A stretch of DNA of 15,733 nt from Rhodothermia bacterium (GCA_007122185.1 SKUI01000167.1:1-15733); one strand, 5' to 3'. Positions 1 to 8,626 are shown, counted from the first letter of the stretch. Program-made: numbers and translations. Notes: a model not told the origin generated them from the sequence alone.

Positions 1-2
1 GG

Positions 3-722
3 ATTACCCGGGACATGATCGATGAACTGTACAAGGGCGTAGCCATGGCCTGCTCCGATTACGGGTGCCAGCTGTCCGGCGGAGATCTCACCGGGTCGCA
101 TAACGCAATGATCATCTCGGTTACCGCCTATGGTGACGTGGAAAAAGAACACATTGTTTACAACAGCGGAGCAAAAGTTGACGATGCTGTTTGTGTCACC
201 GGGGATCTGGGCAGCGCACTTGCCGGTCTCAAGGTGCTCCTGAGGGAGAAGCGGCACTGGGAAGAGTCGGAAGACCCGGTAATGCAGCCTGATCTGACGG
301 AATGGGATTACATAGTGAAACGGCAGCTGGTACCCATTGCCCGAAAAGACTTGGTTTCCCTGTTCCGGCAAAACGAGATCCGGCCGACATCCATGATCGA
401 TGTCAGCCAGGGGCTGCTGCACGACCTGCAACGCGTCCTGACGAGCTCGCAAAAAGGAGCCTACCTGTATCAATCTGCGCTTCCCATCGACCTGCAGACA
501 CGAAAACTCGCCGATGAAATGCAAGAGGACGTCGACAAATATGCCCTGTACGGAGGAGAGGATTTTGAACTTCTGTTTACCCTTCCGGAAAAAGAGGCCG
601 GCAAGCTGGCAGAGCTGAGCCGCGATTTTTCCGTCATAGGGAAAATAACCGGAAAACCCGGCCAGGTGGAAATGCAGACAGCCGAAGGTGACGTGATCGT
701 ATTCGGTGATGATACCGGCTGA
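3..722 (+). CDS. thiL: Thiamine-monophosphate kinase ThiL, 5'-truncated by window edge
   Basis: This enzyme phosphorylates thiamine monophosphate to thiamine diphosphate with ATP, the last step of thiamine cofactor synthesis in the cytoplasm. The frame is open from the first bases of the window, so the N-terminal part (roughly the first quarter of a ~325-residue family member) lies outside; the ATG at 15 is internal. Seen in the sequence: a GGDLTGS stretch matching the family's GGDtt motif (about 78-98), an SGAKVDDAVCVTGDLGSALAGL block matching the family's 'sGAkpGD.i.vtG.lG.saaGL', and the C-terminal signature YGGEDFELLFTLP (from 549), which is diagnostic for ThiL. One oddity: the family motif D-[IV]-S-D-G-L reads DVSQGL here (Gln codon at 408-410). 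The gene ends 28 bp before ftsH on the same strand, so the two may share a transcript. Confidence 0.93.
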   Translation: MTRDMIDELYKGVAMACSDYGCQLSGGDLTGSHNAMIISVTAYGDVEKEHIVYNSGAKVDDAVCVTGDLGSALAGLKVLLREKRHWEESEDPVMQPDLTEWDYIVKRQLVPIARKDLVSLFRQNEIRPTSMIDVSQGLLHDLQRVLTSSQKGAYLYQSALPIDLQTRKLADEMQEDVDKYALYGGEDFELLFTLPEKEAGKLAELSRDFSVIGKITGKPGQVEMQTAEGDVIVFGDDTG

Positions 723-750
723 TAACGGAAATAATGCGTATCTTTAAATT

Positions 751-2826
751 ATGACAAATAAAAAAGACCCTTCTACAGATACGTACGAACCAAGGAAAAA
801 AGAAGACAGGAATCCGCGCTTCCCCATCTGGATTTACCTGATCCTGTTTCTGGTGCTCCTTGCCATCCCGTACCTGTCTGTTTTTCCCGACGGCACCAAA
901 GACTTGACATACAGTGAATTCCTGAATCACGTGCGCAAAGGCCATGTGGAGAAAATCACCATCATCGACGGAAAAACCATTGAAGGTTTCTTCCAGGAGG
1001 ATGCCGTGAAAGAAGGCCACGTGACTTTTGAAGATCCTTCTTCCGGTCGACGCTGGTTTGAAACCGCGGATGAGAAAGAAGCACTCACTTACCCGTTCCG
1101 CCTGACCATGATCGAGGGCGATGACATCCGTCCCCTGCTTGATGAATACAATGTTGCCTACGACGCCCGCATCAGTGGCAACTGGTTCAGCAATGTATTC
1201 ATCTGGTTTATCCCGCTGATGCTTATCATTGCATTCTGGATTTTCATTTTCCGCCGTATGAACCCAGGCTCCCAGCTGATGAATATTGGCAAGAACAAGG
1301 CTTCGCTTTATGACCGCCAAAGCGAGCACAAGATCACTTTCAAGGATGTAGCCGGGCTCGAGGAGGCAAAAGAAGAGGTAGAAGAGGTTGTTGCTTTTCT
1401 CAAGGATCCCAAGAAATTTACCCGTCTGGGCGGGAACATTCCAAAGGGCGTGCTGCTGGTCGGTCCGCCAGGCACAGGTAAAACGATGCTGGGCAAGGCT
1501 ACTGCCGGTGAAGCGGATGTGCCGTTCTTCAGCTTGAGCGGATCGGACTTTGTGGAGATGTTTGTCGGCGTTGGTGCTTCACGCGTTCGCGATCTGTTCA
1601 AACAGGCCAAGGAAAAAGCGCCTTGCATCATTTTTATCGATGAGATTGACGCAATCGGACGAAGCAGAGGCAAAAATCAGGTTACCGGAGCCAACGATGA
1701 ACGCGAAAACACACTGAACCAGCTTCTTTCCGAGATGGACGGATTCAACACGGAAAAAGGGGTCATTATCATGGCAGCGACCAACCGTCCCGATGTGCTT
1801 GATTCCGCATTGATGCGTCCGGGCCGGTTCGACCGGCAGATTCTGATCGACAAGCCGGATCTGAAAGGCAGGGTGGAAGTACTCCAGGTACACACCAAAA
1901 AGCTGAAGGTTTCCGACAACGTGAACCTGCAGCTGCTGGCCTCCCAGACGCCGGGATTTGCGGGTGCCGAACTGGCCAACATGTGCAATGAGGCGGCACT
2001 GCTTGCATCCAGAAGAGACAAAGAGGCCGTTGAGATGATCGACTTTCAGGATGCCATCGAGCGGGTCGTGGCCGGTCTTGAAAAGAAAAACAAGATCATC
2101 AGTCCGAATGAACGGGAGATCATTGCCTATCACGAAGCGGGCCACGCCATCGTCGGATGGTATCTGGAACATACCGACCCGGTAATGAAAGTGAGTATTG
2201 TTCCAAGAGGTTTTGCCGCACTTGGATATACCCTGCAGACTCCGCTGGAAGACCGTTTTCTGATGACGACCGAGGAGCTGGATGACAAGATATGTGCACT
2301 GCTCGGCGGACGTGTTTCGGAGGAGATCATCTTTGGAAAGATATCCACTGGAGCGAGAAACGACCTGGAACGCATATCGCGGCTGGCATATGCCATGGTG
2401 ACCGAATACGGTATGAGCGAAGAGCTTGGCTACATATCCTATCAGGATCCGTCCGAAGAGGGCGGTTTCGCTTTCCAGAAAAAGTACTCGGAACACACAG
2501 CAGAGCGGATAGATGAAGCCGTACAGACCATTATCAGAAGAAATGGAGAACGTACAAAACGGCTGTTGCTTGAGAAAAAGGACAAACTGGTAGCGCTGTC
2601 CAAAACACTTCTTGAGAAAGAGATCCTGGGTTCCCATGACCTGATCGGGCTTCTGGGTGAGCGTCCTTACGGTAACTATCCCGTTCGTTTACCTTCCGCC
2701 GAGACAAGGAATCAGGAGGTTGATTCGTTAAAAGAGGCGGAAGAGGAAGCGATAAAGGGAGAAGAGGAAGTGATAAAGGAAACAGATGAAATGGCCATGA
2801 CGGCTCCCCGACACACAGGAGCATGA
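751..2826 (+). CDS. ftsH: ATP-dependent zinc metalloprotease FtsH
   Basis: FtsH is a hexameric, membrane-anchored AAA+ protease that extracts and degrades damaged membrane proteins and short-lived regulators. The 691 residues show the full architecture. There is a basic N-terminus, transmembrane helix 1 (about 26-45), an extracytoplasmic domain, and transmembrane helix 2 (about 149-167). The AAA+ module has Walker A GPPGTGKT (238-245), Walker B IIFIDE (293-298), the FVGVGA pore loop, and a second region of homology with ATNRP (343-347) and arginine fingers R356 and R359. The M41 peptidase domain has HEAGH (461-465) and the third zinc ligand, probably D538. The C-terminal ~30 residues are a Glu/Lys-rich tail, as is usual for variable FtsH ends. 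Length is slightly above the E. coli protein (~645). The ATG at 751 gives the expected short cytoplasmic leader, and no clear Shine-Dalgarno site precedes it. Confidence 0.98.
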   Translation: MTNKKDPSTDTYEPRKKEDRNPRFPIWIYLILFLVLLAIPYLSVFPDGTKDLTYSEFLNHVRKGHVEKITIIDGKTIEGFFQEDAVKEGHVTFEDPSSGRRWFETADEKEALTYPFRLTMIEGDDIRPLLDEYNVAYDARISGNWFSNVFIWFIPLMLIIAFWIFIFRRMNPGSQLMNIGKNKASLYDRQSEHKITFKDVAGLEEAKEEVEEVVAFLKDPKKFTRLGGNIPKGVLLVGPPGTGKTMLGKATAGEADVPFFSLSGSDFVEMFVGVGASRVRDLFKQAKEKAPCIIFIDEIDAIGRSRGKNQVTGANDERENTLNQLLSEMDGFNTEKGVIIMAATNRPDVLDSALMRPGRFDRQILIDKPDLKGRVEVLQVHTKKLKVSDNVNLQLLASQTPGFAGAELANMCNEAALLASRRDKEAVEMIDFQDAIERVVAGLEKKNKIISPNEREIIAYHEAGHAIVGWYLEHTDPVMKVSIVPRGFAALGYTLQTPLEDRFLMTTEELDDKICALLGGRVSEEIIFGKISTGARNDLERISRLAYAMVTEYGMSEELGYISYQDPSEEGGFAFQKKYSEHTAERIDEAVQTIIRRNGERTKRLLLEKKDKLVALSKTLLEKEILGSHDLIGLLGERPYGNYPVRLPSAETRNQEVDSLKEAEEEAIKGEEEVIKETDEMAMTAPRHTGA

Positions 2827-3013
2827 TTATAATCGTCATGGACATTCTATGTGCCTATTAAATCAAAAATTATAAACACATAAAAGCAAAATAGAAAGCG
2901 TGGGCAGAACCGCAGTTTGATATTTCCTGCCTGATTTTTTCCCAAGGAACCTTTTCCGGCTGCTTGGATGTTGACGTATTTCCGACAACGCAAATTAACC
3001 TTCTTAGCAAATT

Positions 3014-3433
3014 GTGATATACGTCACTCGCAAAGAACACTTCACTGCCGCCCACCGGCTTCATAATCCGGAAAAAAGTCCGGAGTGGAACCAGGCTACT
3101 TTCGGACCATGCAACCATCCGAACTGGCACGGGCATAATTACGAGATCGAAGTCACCGTTGCGGGTGAGCCCGATCCCGAGACGGGATATGTTGTGGACC
3201 TTGGAAAATTGAAGCATGTGATCCGGGATCGCATCATCGCAAAATGTGATCACAAAAACCTTAATCTGGACGTGGGTTTTCTTGAGGGAGTCATTCCCTC
3301 TGCCGAAAATCTGGCAAAGTCCTTTTTTTACGAACTTCAGGACGATGTGGCGGCGATTTGCAAGAACGGAACACTGCACTCTGTCAAACTGTTTGAAACA
3401 GAACGTAACATAGCCGAATACCGGGAAAACTAA
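3014..3433 (+). CDS. 6-pyruvoyl-tetrahydropterin synthase / QueD family protein, PTPS-II-like motif
   Basis: This 139-residue protein belongs to COG0720, whose members convert 7,8-dihydroneopterin triphosphate to 6-pyruvoyl- or 6-carboxy-tetrahydropterin. All catalytic residues can be seen. The zinc ligands are H14, H39 and H41, the nucleophilic cysteine is C33, the Asp-His pair is D79-H80, and the pterin-anchoring glutamates are E98 (SAEN) and E128 (ETER). Five residues separate C33 from HGH (CX5HGH). That is the spacing of animal 6-pyruvoyl-tetrahydropterin synthase (for example FGKCNNPNGHGHNY in rat) rather than the CX3HGH of E. coli QueD. The start is GTG at 3014: an in-frame TAG at 3005-3007 leaves no upstream ATG, GTG or TTG. 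folE2, which makes the substrate, starts 23 bp downstream, so the two form a pterin operon. The product could feed tetrahydrobiopterin, queuosine or folate; the motif favours biopterin-type chemistry, but this is inference. Confidence 0.9.
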   Translation: MIYVTRKEHFTAAHRLHNPEKSPEWNQATFGPCNHPNWHGHNYEIEVTVAGEPDPETGYVVDLGKLKHVIRDRIIAKCDHKNLNLDVGFLEGVIPSAENLAKSFFYELQDDVAAICKNGTLHSVKLFETERNIAEYREN

Positions 3434-3456
3434 CTTATCCATTTCTATCACTACCA

Positions 3457-4356
3457 ATGATTACCTCGACGCTTAAAAGATTTTACGATCCGACGTTCAC
3501 TGTTACCGATGCGTACAAAAGCAGCCTGCCTGACCTGCAAAACGGGCCGGCTTCTCTCATAGAAGGTGCCAACGTGCCGATTCAACAGGTGGGTATTTCC
3601 AATTTCCGTCTGCCCCTGAAGTATGAAACCCGCGATGGCCAGATTCTGACACTTGAAACATCCGTGGACGGCTATGTAAGTCTGGATGCAGGGAAGAAGG
3701 GAATCAACATGAGTCGGATTATCCGCACCTTTTACGAATTTAAGGATGATGTCATGTCACAGGATGTGCTCGAGTATATCCTGCGGGCTTACCGTGACAA
3801 CCTGGAAAGCAAGGAGAGTTACCTGAGACTCCATGTGAATTTCCCGATGATGCAGGAAAGTCTGCGATCCGATATGAGCGGTTACCAGTACTACCCGCTA
3901 TCCTTCGAGGGCCACATGGATGAGCATGGGCGCCTGCGCATGTTCATGCACATTGATTTTGAGTATAGCAGCGCTTGTCCGTGTTCTTTTGAACTTGCAG
4001 AGCACGCCCGGAATACACGTGACGTAGCCGCTATTTCGCACAGCCAGCGCAGTATCACCAATGTAACAGTGGAGTGCACGTCGTTTATGGAGCCCGAGGC
4101 ATTGATCGAACTGCTTCGAAACGCCTTGAAAACCGAAACACAGGTGATGGTCAAGCGTGAGGACGAGCAGGCTTTTGCCGAGCTCAACGGAGCCTATCAG
4201 AAGTTTGTCGAGGATGCAGCCCGCCTGATCTACGATCACCTGAACCGCGTTCCCGAGGTGCGGGACTTCGTAGTCCGCTGCAACCACATGGAAAGCCTCC
4301 ACAGCCACGATGCCATCAGCCGCATCTGCAAGGGAGTGCCGGGCGGGCTTCGCTGA
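3457..4356 (+). CDS. folE2: GTP cyclohydrolase FolE2 (type IB)
   Basis: FolE2 converts GTP to 7,8-dihydroneopterin triphosphate, the entry step to folate and other pterins, using a fold and metal preference different from FolE. The 299 residues match COG1469 along their length. Visible landmarks are 'PIQQVGISNFRLPL' near the N-terminus, 'VDGYVSLDAGKKGINMSRI' in the middle, the hallmark SSACPCSFEL with CPCS at 174-177 (C174 or C176 aligning with the metal-binding cysteine), and SHSQRS with H195 at 194-199. The family more often has PHSQRS; Ser replaces Pro here. The gene follows the PTPS gene by 23 bp and clearly works with it, supplying its substrate. FolE2 in other bacteria often backs up FolE under zinc limitation; no Zur-like operator was recognised here. 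The stop is at 4354-4356, 122 bp from the end of the convergent kgd. Confidence 0.96.
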   Translation: MITSTLKRFYDPTFTVTDAYKSSLPDLQNGPASLIEGANVPIQQVGISNFRLPLKYETRDGQILTLETSVDGYVSLDAGKKGINMSRIIRTFYEFKDDVMSQDVLEYILRAYRDNLESKESYLRLHVNFPMMQESLRSDMSGYQYYPLSFEGHMDEHGRLRMFMHIDFEYSSACPCSFELAEHARNTRDVAAISHSQRSITNVTVECTSFMEPEALIELLRNALKTETQVMVKREDEQAFAELNGAYQKFVEDAARLIYDHLNRVPEVRDFVVRCNHMESLHSHDAISRICKGVPGGLR

Positions 4357-4412
4357 TCTGCTTCCGCGTGTACCAAAATTTAAATTGCGCGCGCATGTGG
4401 CCGGGCCAGTTA

Positions 4413-4476
4413 CCGATAATTGATCCTCAGACCTGTTGCCACGTACCAAAATATCGCTTTTGGATCCTATTATCGG
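4413..4476. repeat. Imperfect inverted repeat between convergent folE2 and kgd
   Basis: The left arm CCGATAAT-T-GATCC (4413-4426) pairs with the right arm GGATC-CT-ATTATCGG (4462-4476): 8 bp plus 5 bp around a small internal mismatch, with about 35 nt between. A smaller hairpin, CCAAAA/TTTTGG (4446-4451 with 4458-4463), overlaps the right arm and would compete with the large one. It lies in the 122-bp space between two converging genes, where a bidirectional transcription end is expected. There is no GC-rich stem followed by a T-run, so it is not a textbook intrinsic terminator. Confidence 0.4.
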
Positions 4477-4478
4477 TT

Positions 4479-7400
4479 CTATTCACTAAGCGCTTCGCGA
4501 ATCAGCAGTTCCTGCTCCGCAGCATGAATTTGCGCTGAACCGGTTGCAGGTGAGGCTGAAGCAACGCGTCCGGCATACTCCAATTTCATGCCATCGCGGA
4601 GAAGTTCATCTATACGCGGCTGGACGAAACCCCATCCACCCATGTTTTTTGGTTCTTCCTGACACCAGATCACGGATTCAGCATTACCGTATTTGGCGAG
4701 AATCTCTTTGAGGCTTTCGTCGGGAAACGGATAGAACTGTTCCATCCGTACCACAGCCACATCTTCCTTTTCCTCTTTTTCGCGCAGGGCCAGCAGATCG
4801 TAAAAGACTTTGCCGGAGCAAAATACCAGGCGCTTAACCGAAGATGCATCGGTAATCGCATCATCATCCAGCACTTCATGGAACGCCCCCCTGGCCAACT
4901 CCTCGATGCTGCTTACTACTTTGGTATGCCGCAACAGGCTTTTGGGTGTCATGATCACGAGCGGCTTCTTGGCGATACGCAAGGCCTGTCTCCGCAGGAT
5001 ATGGTAGAACTGCGCCGGCGTAGTGCAATTGACTACCTGCAAATTGTTGTCGGCACAAAGCTGCAGGTATCGCTCAAGGCGTGCGGATGAGTGCTCGGGT
5101 CCCTGTCCCTCATATCCATGCGGAAGAAGCAATACAATGCCGCTGGTCTGTCGCCATTTGGATTCACTCGCGGCGATATACTGGTCAATGATGATCTGGG
5201 CGCCATTGCTGAAATCTCCAAACTGCGCCTCCCATAACACCAGGACTTCGGGACGCAGACTGCTGTAACCGAACTCGAATCCGACTACGGCAAACTCGCT
5301 CAGGAGGCTGTTGTATATCTTGAACGCAGCCTGGTTTTCCTCAAGGTTGTTCAGGGGAACAAAAACCTGGTCTTTTTCGGTGCCATGAAGTACCGCGTGC
5401 CGGTGTGAGAAAGTGCCGCGCTCGGAATCCTGTCCGGTCAGCCGAACCGGATGCTTTTCGACAAGCAGACTGCCGAGAGCCAGTGCCTCTGCAAATCCCC
5501 AGTCGATTTTTTTCTGGTTCTTTTCAACGATTTCACTTCGTTTGGCCAGGATCCGTAGCAGTTTCGGATTGGCGTCAAAATCTTGTGGAAGGGTGTTGAG
5601 GTTTCGGCCGATCTCCTTGAGTTTGTCCAGGTCATAGGTTGTATCCGGCATGTGCCTGGACCACTCCTTCTGCGCCAAATCCTTGCGCTTTAGATGCTCT
5701 TCGGTAAGTTGCCCGATACTGCCGGCTTTCCGGGCATCATTGAATGCGGCCTCCAGCAACTCGTCAAATTCATCAAAGATTTGCTGCACTTCCTTCTTGG
5801 TCAATTCGCCCCGCTCCACCAGCTGGCGGGTGTAATGCTCGCGCACACTCGGATGGTCCTGGATCTCCTTGTACAGATAAGGCTGCGTAAAGACCGGTTC
5901 GTCCCCCTCGTTGTGTCCGTGCTTGCGGTAGCAGATCAGGTCAATAACCACATCCTTGCCAAATTTCTGCCGGTAATCAAGCGCCAGCTTGATGCTCTGG
6001 ATGGCTGCTTCAGGCTCATCGCCGTTCACGTGGAATATTGGGGCCAGGATCATCTTGGCCAGATCCGAGGCGTATTCCGTGGAACGTCCGTCCCTGGGAA
6101 GTGTCGTAAACCCGATCTGGTTGTTGATGATCAGGTGTATCGTTCCACCGGTGGAATAGCCCTTGAGCTGCGACATGTTAAGCGTCTCGGCAACAACGCC
6201 CTGACCGGCAAAGGCTGCATCCCCGTGGATCAGCAGCGGAACCACTTTTTCCGGCGCCTTCTTTTTGCCAAACTTATCCTGAAGCGCCCTTGCGGCACCT
6301 TCGACCACCGGATTGACCGACTCCAGGTGGCTGGGGTTGGGCATCAGCAGCATGTTGATCTCCTTGCCATCACTGGTCTTGTACACTGCCGTGGTGCCAA
6401 GGTGATACTTGACGTCACCGGTACCCATGGCACTTTCCGGGTCGATGTTCCCCTCAAACTCCGCAAATACTTTTTTGTAGGATTTGCCCATGGTGTTCAC
6501 AAGCACATTCAATCGCCCGCGGTGCGCCATACCCAGTACAACATCGCTGACATCGTAACTGCCCGCTCGTTCCAGCAGATAATCTAGCATCGGTATCACA
6601 CTATCTGCCCCTTCAAGAGAGAAACGCTTGTGACCGATGTATTTTTTGTGGAGAAACTCTTCGAAAGCGCTGGCCTGATTCAGTTTATGCAGGATGCGAC
6701 GCTTCTGCTCCTTGGCAAGCTCCGGATCGTTCACGCACGATTCCATTGTGTCCCGCAGCCAGGAACGCTCCTCAACCTCCAGAATGTGCGTGTACTCGGC
6801 ACCGATGTACCCGCAATAGGTCTTTCTGAGGATGTCGATAATGTTGCGCAGGGAAGTAACCTGATCCGATCCGCCGAGGTAGGGCACATAGAACTTGCGG
6901 TCCAGGTCCCACATGGTCAGGCCATGGTAGTGGAAATCCAGCTCGGGATTGTAGCCGGTGCCGAACTGCAGCGGATTCAACTCGGCCATGACGTGCCCGT
7001 GCCTGCGGTAACGGTCCACAAGCCGGCTGACTGCCACTGCTTTTTTATCTGACTCGACCCGGTCCGAACCGCCATCCAGAGAACCGGTGTACTGGTCTTC
7101 ACCGAACGGGATGGGTTCGTAGGGTATGTTAAACTCTTCAAAAATGGACTCGAAGAAATCAGTCGGTCCGGCCAGGAACTCCTGGATGCGGGCCAGGAAC
7201 GATCCCGACTCGGCGCCCTGGATGATGCGATGGTCGTAGGTGCAGGTCACGTTCATGACCATGCTGATACCCAGGTTGCTCAGCAGTTCCTGTGACATGG
7301 ATTGGAACTCGGCGGGATAGTTCATGGCCCCGGTGGCGATAATGGCACCCTGCCCTTTCATCAATCTTGGCATGGATGATACCGTGCCGATCGTCCCCGG

Positions 7401-8225
7401 ATTGGTGATGGTGATGGTGGTGTTCTGGAAGTCGCCGACCTCAAGCTTGCCTTTCCGGGCCCGGTTGATGAGGTCAAGGAACGCATGTGAAAATTCACTG
7501 AAGGACATCTTGTCGACATTCTTGATGTTCGGAACCACCAGATTGCGTGACCCGTCCTTGTTCGAAATGTCGATTGCGATACCCAGGTTCACACCCTTCG
7601 GCACAACACGCGCCGGCTTGCCATCCTTGTGCCCGTAATGATGATTGAGCTGGGGATACTCCCTGAGTGCACGGATGACCGCCCAGCCGATGAAATGGGT
7701 CAATGTTGCCTTTGGCTGCAACCGTTTCTCCAGGTAGCTGTTGATGATGCGCCGGTCCTCCATCAACATTTTCACCGGGATGACCCGCAATGAAGTGGCT
7801 GTTGGCAACTCAAGGCTCGACTCCATGTTGGTCGCCAGCTTGCCTGCCGCTCCTTTCAATGGCTTGAATTCGAAAAGCTCCTCTTCCTCAGTGTCGGAAG
7901 GTTCTTTGGCAGCTTTCTGCTCAGGTACCTTTTTGCCGCGACGCTTCGCCTCCGCATCCTTTTCTGCCGGGGCCTTTGTCCTGTCGTCCGCTTTTTTCCT
8001 GTCGGCACGCTGTTTGTCACTCTCGACGCGATCCTCTTCTTTTGCGTCTGGTTTTCCCGTGATTTCCGTGTCGACGTCCGCTTCTTTTGCCTGTTTACCG
8101 TTGCCCATTTCATCAAAATACTGACGCCAGTATTCCGGCACGGACTCCGGATTTTCCAGGTATTGATCGTACAACTCTTCAACAAGAGCTGCGTTGGGGC
8201 CGAATTGCGATTCTATTTGCTTCAA
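4479..8225 (-). CDS. kgd: Multifunctional 2-oxoglutarate dehydrogenase E1 / succinyltransferase-like fusion (Kgd/OdhA type)
   Basis: This protein decarboxylates 2-oxoglutarate in the TCA cycle with thiamine diphosphate and carries its own succinyl-transfer domain. The 1248 residues are close to the ~1230 of mycobacterial Kgd. In order they show: an OGDH N-terminal segment (1-40, FGPNAALVEELYDQYL); a charged Lys/Glu/Asp-rich linker (about 41-130); an E2-type acyltransferase domain (about 145-352) with catalytic H332 in YDHRIIQGAESG, the Kgd variant of DHRxxDG; and an E1 module (about 385-1248). The E1 module has GMAHRGRLNVL, YHLG, NPSHLESVNPVVEG, the ThDP site GD (668-669) to NN (701-702), and HGYEGQGPEHSSARLER. 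No lipoyl domain is present, so lipoyl carriers and E3 must come from elsewhere. The start is TTG at 8225: the upstream frame holds no ATG or GTG before an in-frame TGA at 8265-8267, and the N-terminus matches homologues. No Shine-Dalgarno site is visible. Confidence 0.95.
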   Translation of the reverse strand: MKQIESQFGPNAALVEELYDQYLENPESVPEYWRQYFDEMGNGKQAKEADVDTEITGKPDAKEEDRVESDKQRADRKKADDRTKAPAEKDAEAKRRGKKVPEQKAAKEPSDTEEEELFEFKPLKGAAGKLATNMESSLELPTATSLRVIPVKMLMEDRRIINSYLEKRLQPKATLTHFIGWAVIRALREYPQLNHHYGHKDGKPARVVPKGVNLGIAIDISNKDGSRNLVVPNIKNVDKMSFSEFSHAFLDLINRARKGKLEVGDFQNTTITITNPGTIGTVSSMPRLMKGQGAIIATGAMNYPAEFQSMSQELLSNLGISMVMNVTCTYDHRIIQGAESGSFLARIQEFLAGPTDFFESIFEEFNIPYEPIPFGEDQYTGSLDGGSDRVESDKKAVAVSRLVDRYRRHGHVMAELNPLQFGTGYNPELDFHYHGLTMWDLDRKFYVPYLGGSDQVTSLRNIIDILRKTYCGYIGAEYTHILEVEERSWLRDTMESCVNDPELAKEQKRRILHKLNQASAFEEFLHKKYIGHKRFSLEGADSVIPMLDYLLERAGSYDVSDVVLGMAHRGRLNVLVNTMGKSYKKVFAEFEGNIDPESAMGTGDVKYHLGTTAVYKTSDGKEINMLLMPNPSHLESVNPVVEGAARALQDKFGKKKAPEKVVPLLIHGDAAFAGQGVVAETLNMSQLKGYSTGGTIHLIINNQIGFTTLPRDGRSTEYASDLAKMILAPIFHVNGDEPEAAIQSIKLALDYRQKFGKDVVIDLICYRKHGHNEGDEPVFTQPYLYKEIQDHPSVREHYTRQLVERGELTKKEVQQIFDEFDELLEAAFNDARKAGSIGQLTEEHLKRKDLAQKEWSRHMPDTTYDLDKLKEIGRNLNTLPQDFDANPKLLRILAKRSEIVEKNQKKIDWGFAEALALGSLLVEKHPVRLTGQDSERGTFSHRHAVLHGTEKDQVFVPLNNLEENQAAFKIYNSLLSEFAVVGFEFGYSSLRPEVLVLWEAQFGDFSNGAQIIIDQYIAASESKWRQTSGIVLLLPHGYEGQGPEHSSARLERYLQLCADNNLQVVNCTTPAQFYHILRRQALRIAKKPLVIMTPKSLLRHTKVVSSIEELARGAFHEVLDDDAITDASSVKRLVFCSGKVFYDLLALREKEEKEDVAVVRMEQFYPFPDESLKEILAKYGNAESVIWCQEEPKNMGGWGFVQPRIDELLRDGMKLEYAGRVASASPATGSAQIHAAEQELLIREALSE

Positions 8226-8240
8226 GGTCGGAGTGGTTTT

Positions 8241-8306
8241 ACGGTTTCGGGTTGTTGACTGGTTTCACGGTGTCAGGTTGAGATCTGGATATACGGTGTC
8301 AGGCTG
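8241..8306. repeat. Three 14-bp direct repeats at exact 26-bp spacing upstream of kgd
   Basis: The copies begin at 8241 (ACGGTTTCGGGTTG), 8267 (ACGGTGTCAGGTTG) and 8293 (ACGGTGTCAGGCTG). The middle and right copies differ at one base, and the left and middle at two. The 12-bp spacers are unrelated. Read on the kgd strand the unit is CAACCTGACACCGT, and the nearest copy ends 15 bp before the TTG start. They could be repeated protein-binding sites, since 26 bp is about two and a half helix turns, or a decayed short tandem repeat. No further copy is seen one period to either side. Confidence 0.7.
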
Positions 8307-8416
8307 CGGTGCGGAACCGGATTCCGATTTTTCAAACGCTGAGGCAAACATGCGTGTTGCATGACATAACGGAGTAACCACTAATATATCCCTTAATATT
8401 CCATTATCCATCCTGT

Positions 8417-8446
8417 AATATATTCCACATAACGAAAAGCATGCAA
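8417..8446 (-). promoter_or_regulatory. Candidate kgd promoter
   Basis: On the minus strand, TTGCAT (8441-8446) and TATATT (8417-8422) are separated by 18 bp in an AT-rich segment. The -10-like hexamer matches TATAAT at five of six positions and the -35-like hexamer TTGACA at three of six. Transcription from it would give a leader of about 185 nt containing all three 26-bp-spaced repeats. The match is weak, and the -35/-10 model may not fit this lineage. Confidence 0.25.
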
Positions 8447-8626
8447 AAAACGTTGACATTTTTTTCTTATAATCCCACATCGGAATTACCCTGAAAACAG
8501 CATTGGACTTCTGCTCAGAGAGCAACTCATCCTCATCGGCAAAAGTGATTTTCCCCGGTGTGATGCATGAACGGACCTGTTTTCCGATGTAAAGACTCTT
8601 GATTCAAAAAAAACATAAGGTTACAC

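Larger units (their letters stand above)
8226..8626. other. Divergent intergenic region between kgd and pepF
   Basis: These 401 bp separate two divergent genes and must hold the promoters of both kgd and the pepF operon. They contain the 26-bp-phased repeats next to kgd (8241-8306), an AT-rich core (about 8380-8480) that is the likely promoter area, and a weak AAGG (8617-8620) ahead of the pepF GTG start. I see no convincing gene; the 86-codon minus-strand frame at 8265-8525 has no recognisable features and would overlap the control region. Confidence 0.7.

Noticed and set aside
2971..2998. TTGACG and AATTAA as a promoter for the PTPS-folE2 unit
   Set aside because: The -10-like hexamer matches at only three positions, and the lineage probably uses other promoter motifs.
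5694..6587. 297-codon plus-strand frame inside kgd
   Set aside because: It is antisense to the well-conserved E1 domain and has no recognisable features.
8453..8473. Exact TTGACA and TATAAT hexamers on the plus strand before pepF
   Set aside because: Only 9 bp separate them, far short of the ~17 bp a sigma-70 promoter needs, so they cannot work as a pair.
8265..8525. 86-codon minus-strand frame upstream of kgd
   Set aside because: It overlaps the repeat array and the candidate promoter, shows no domain, and has no ribosome binding site.
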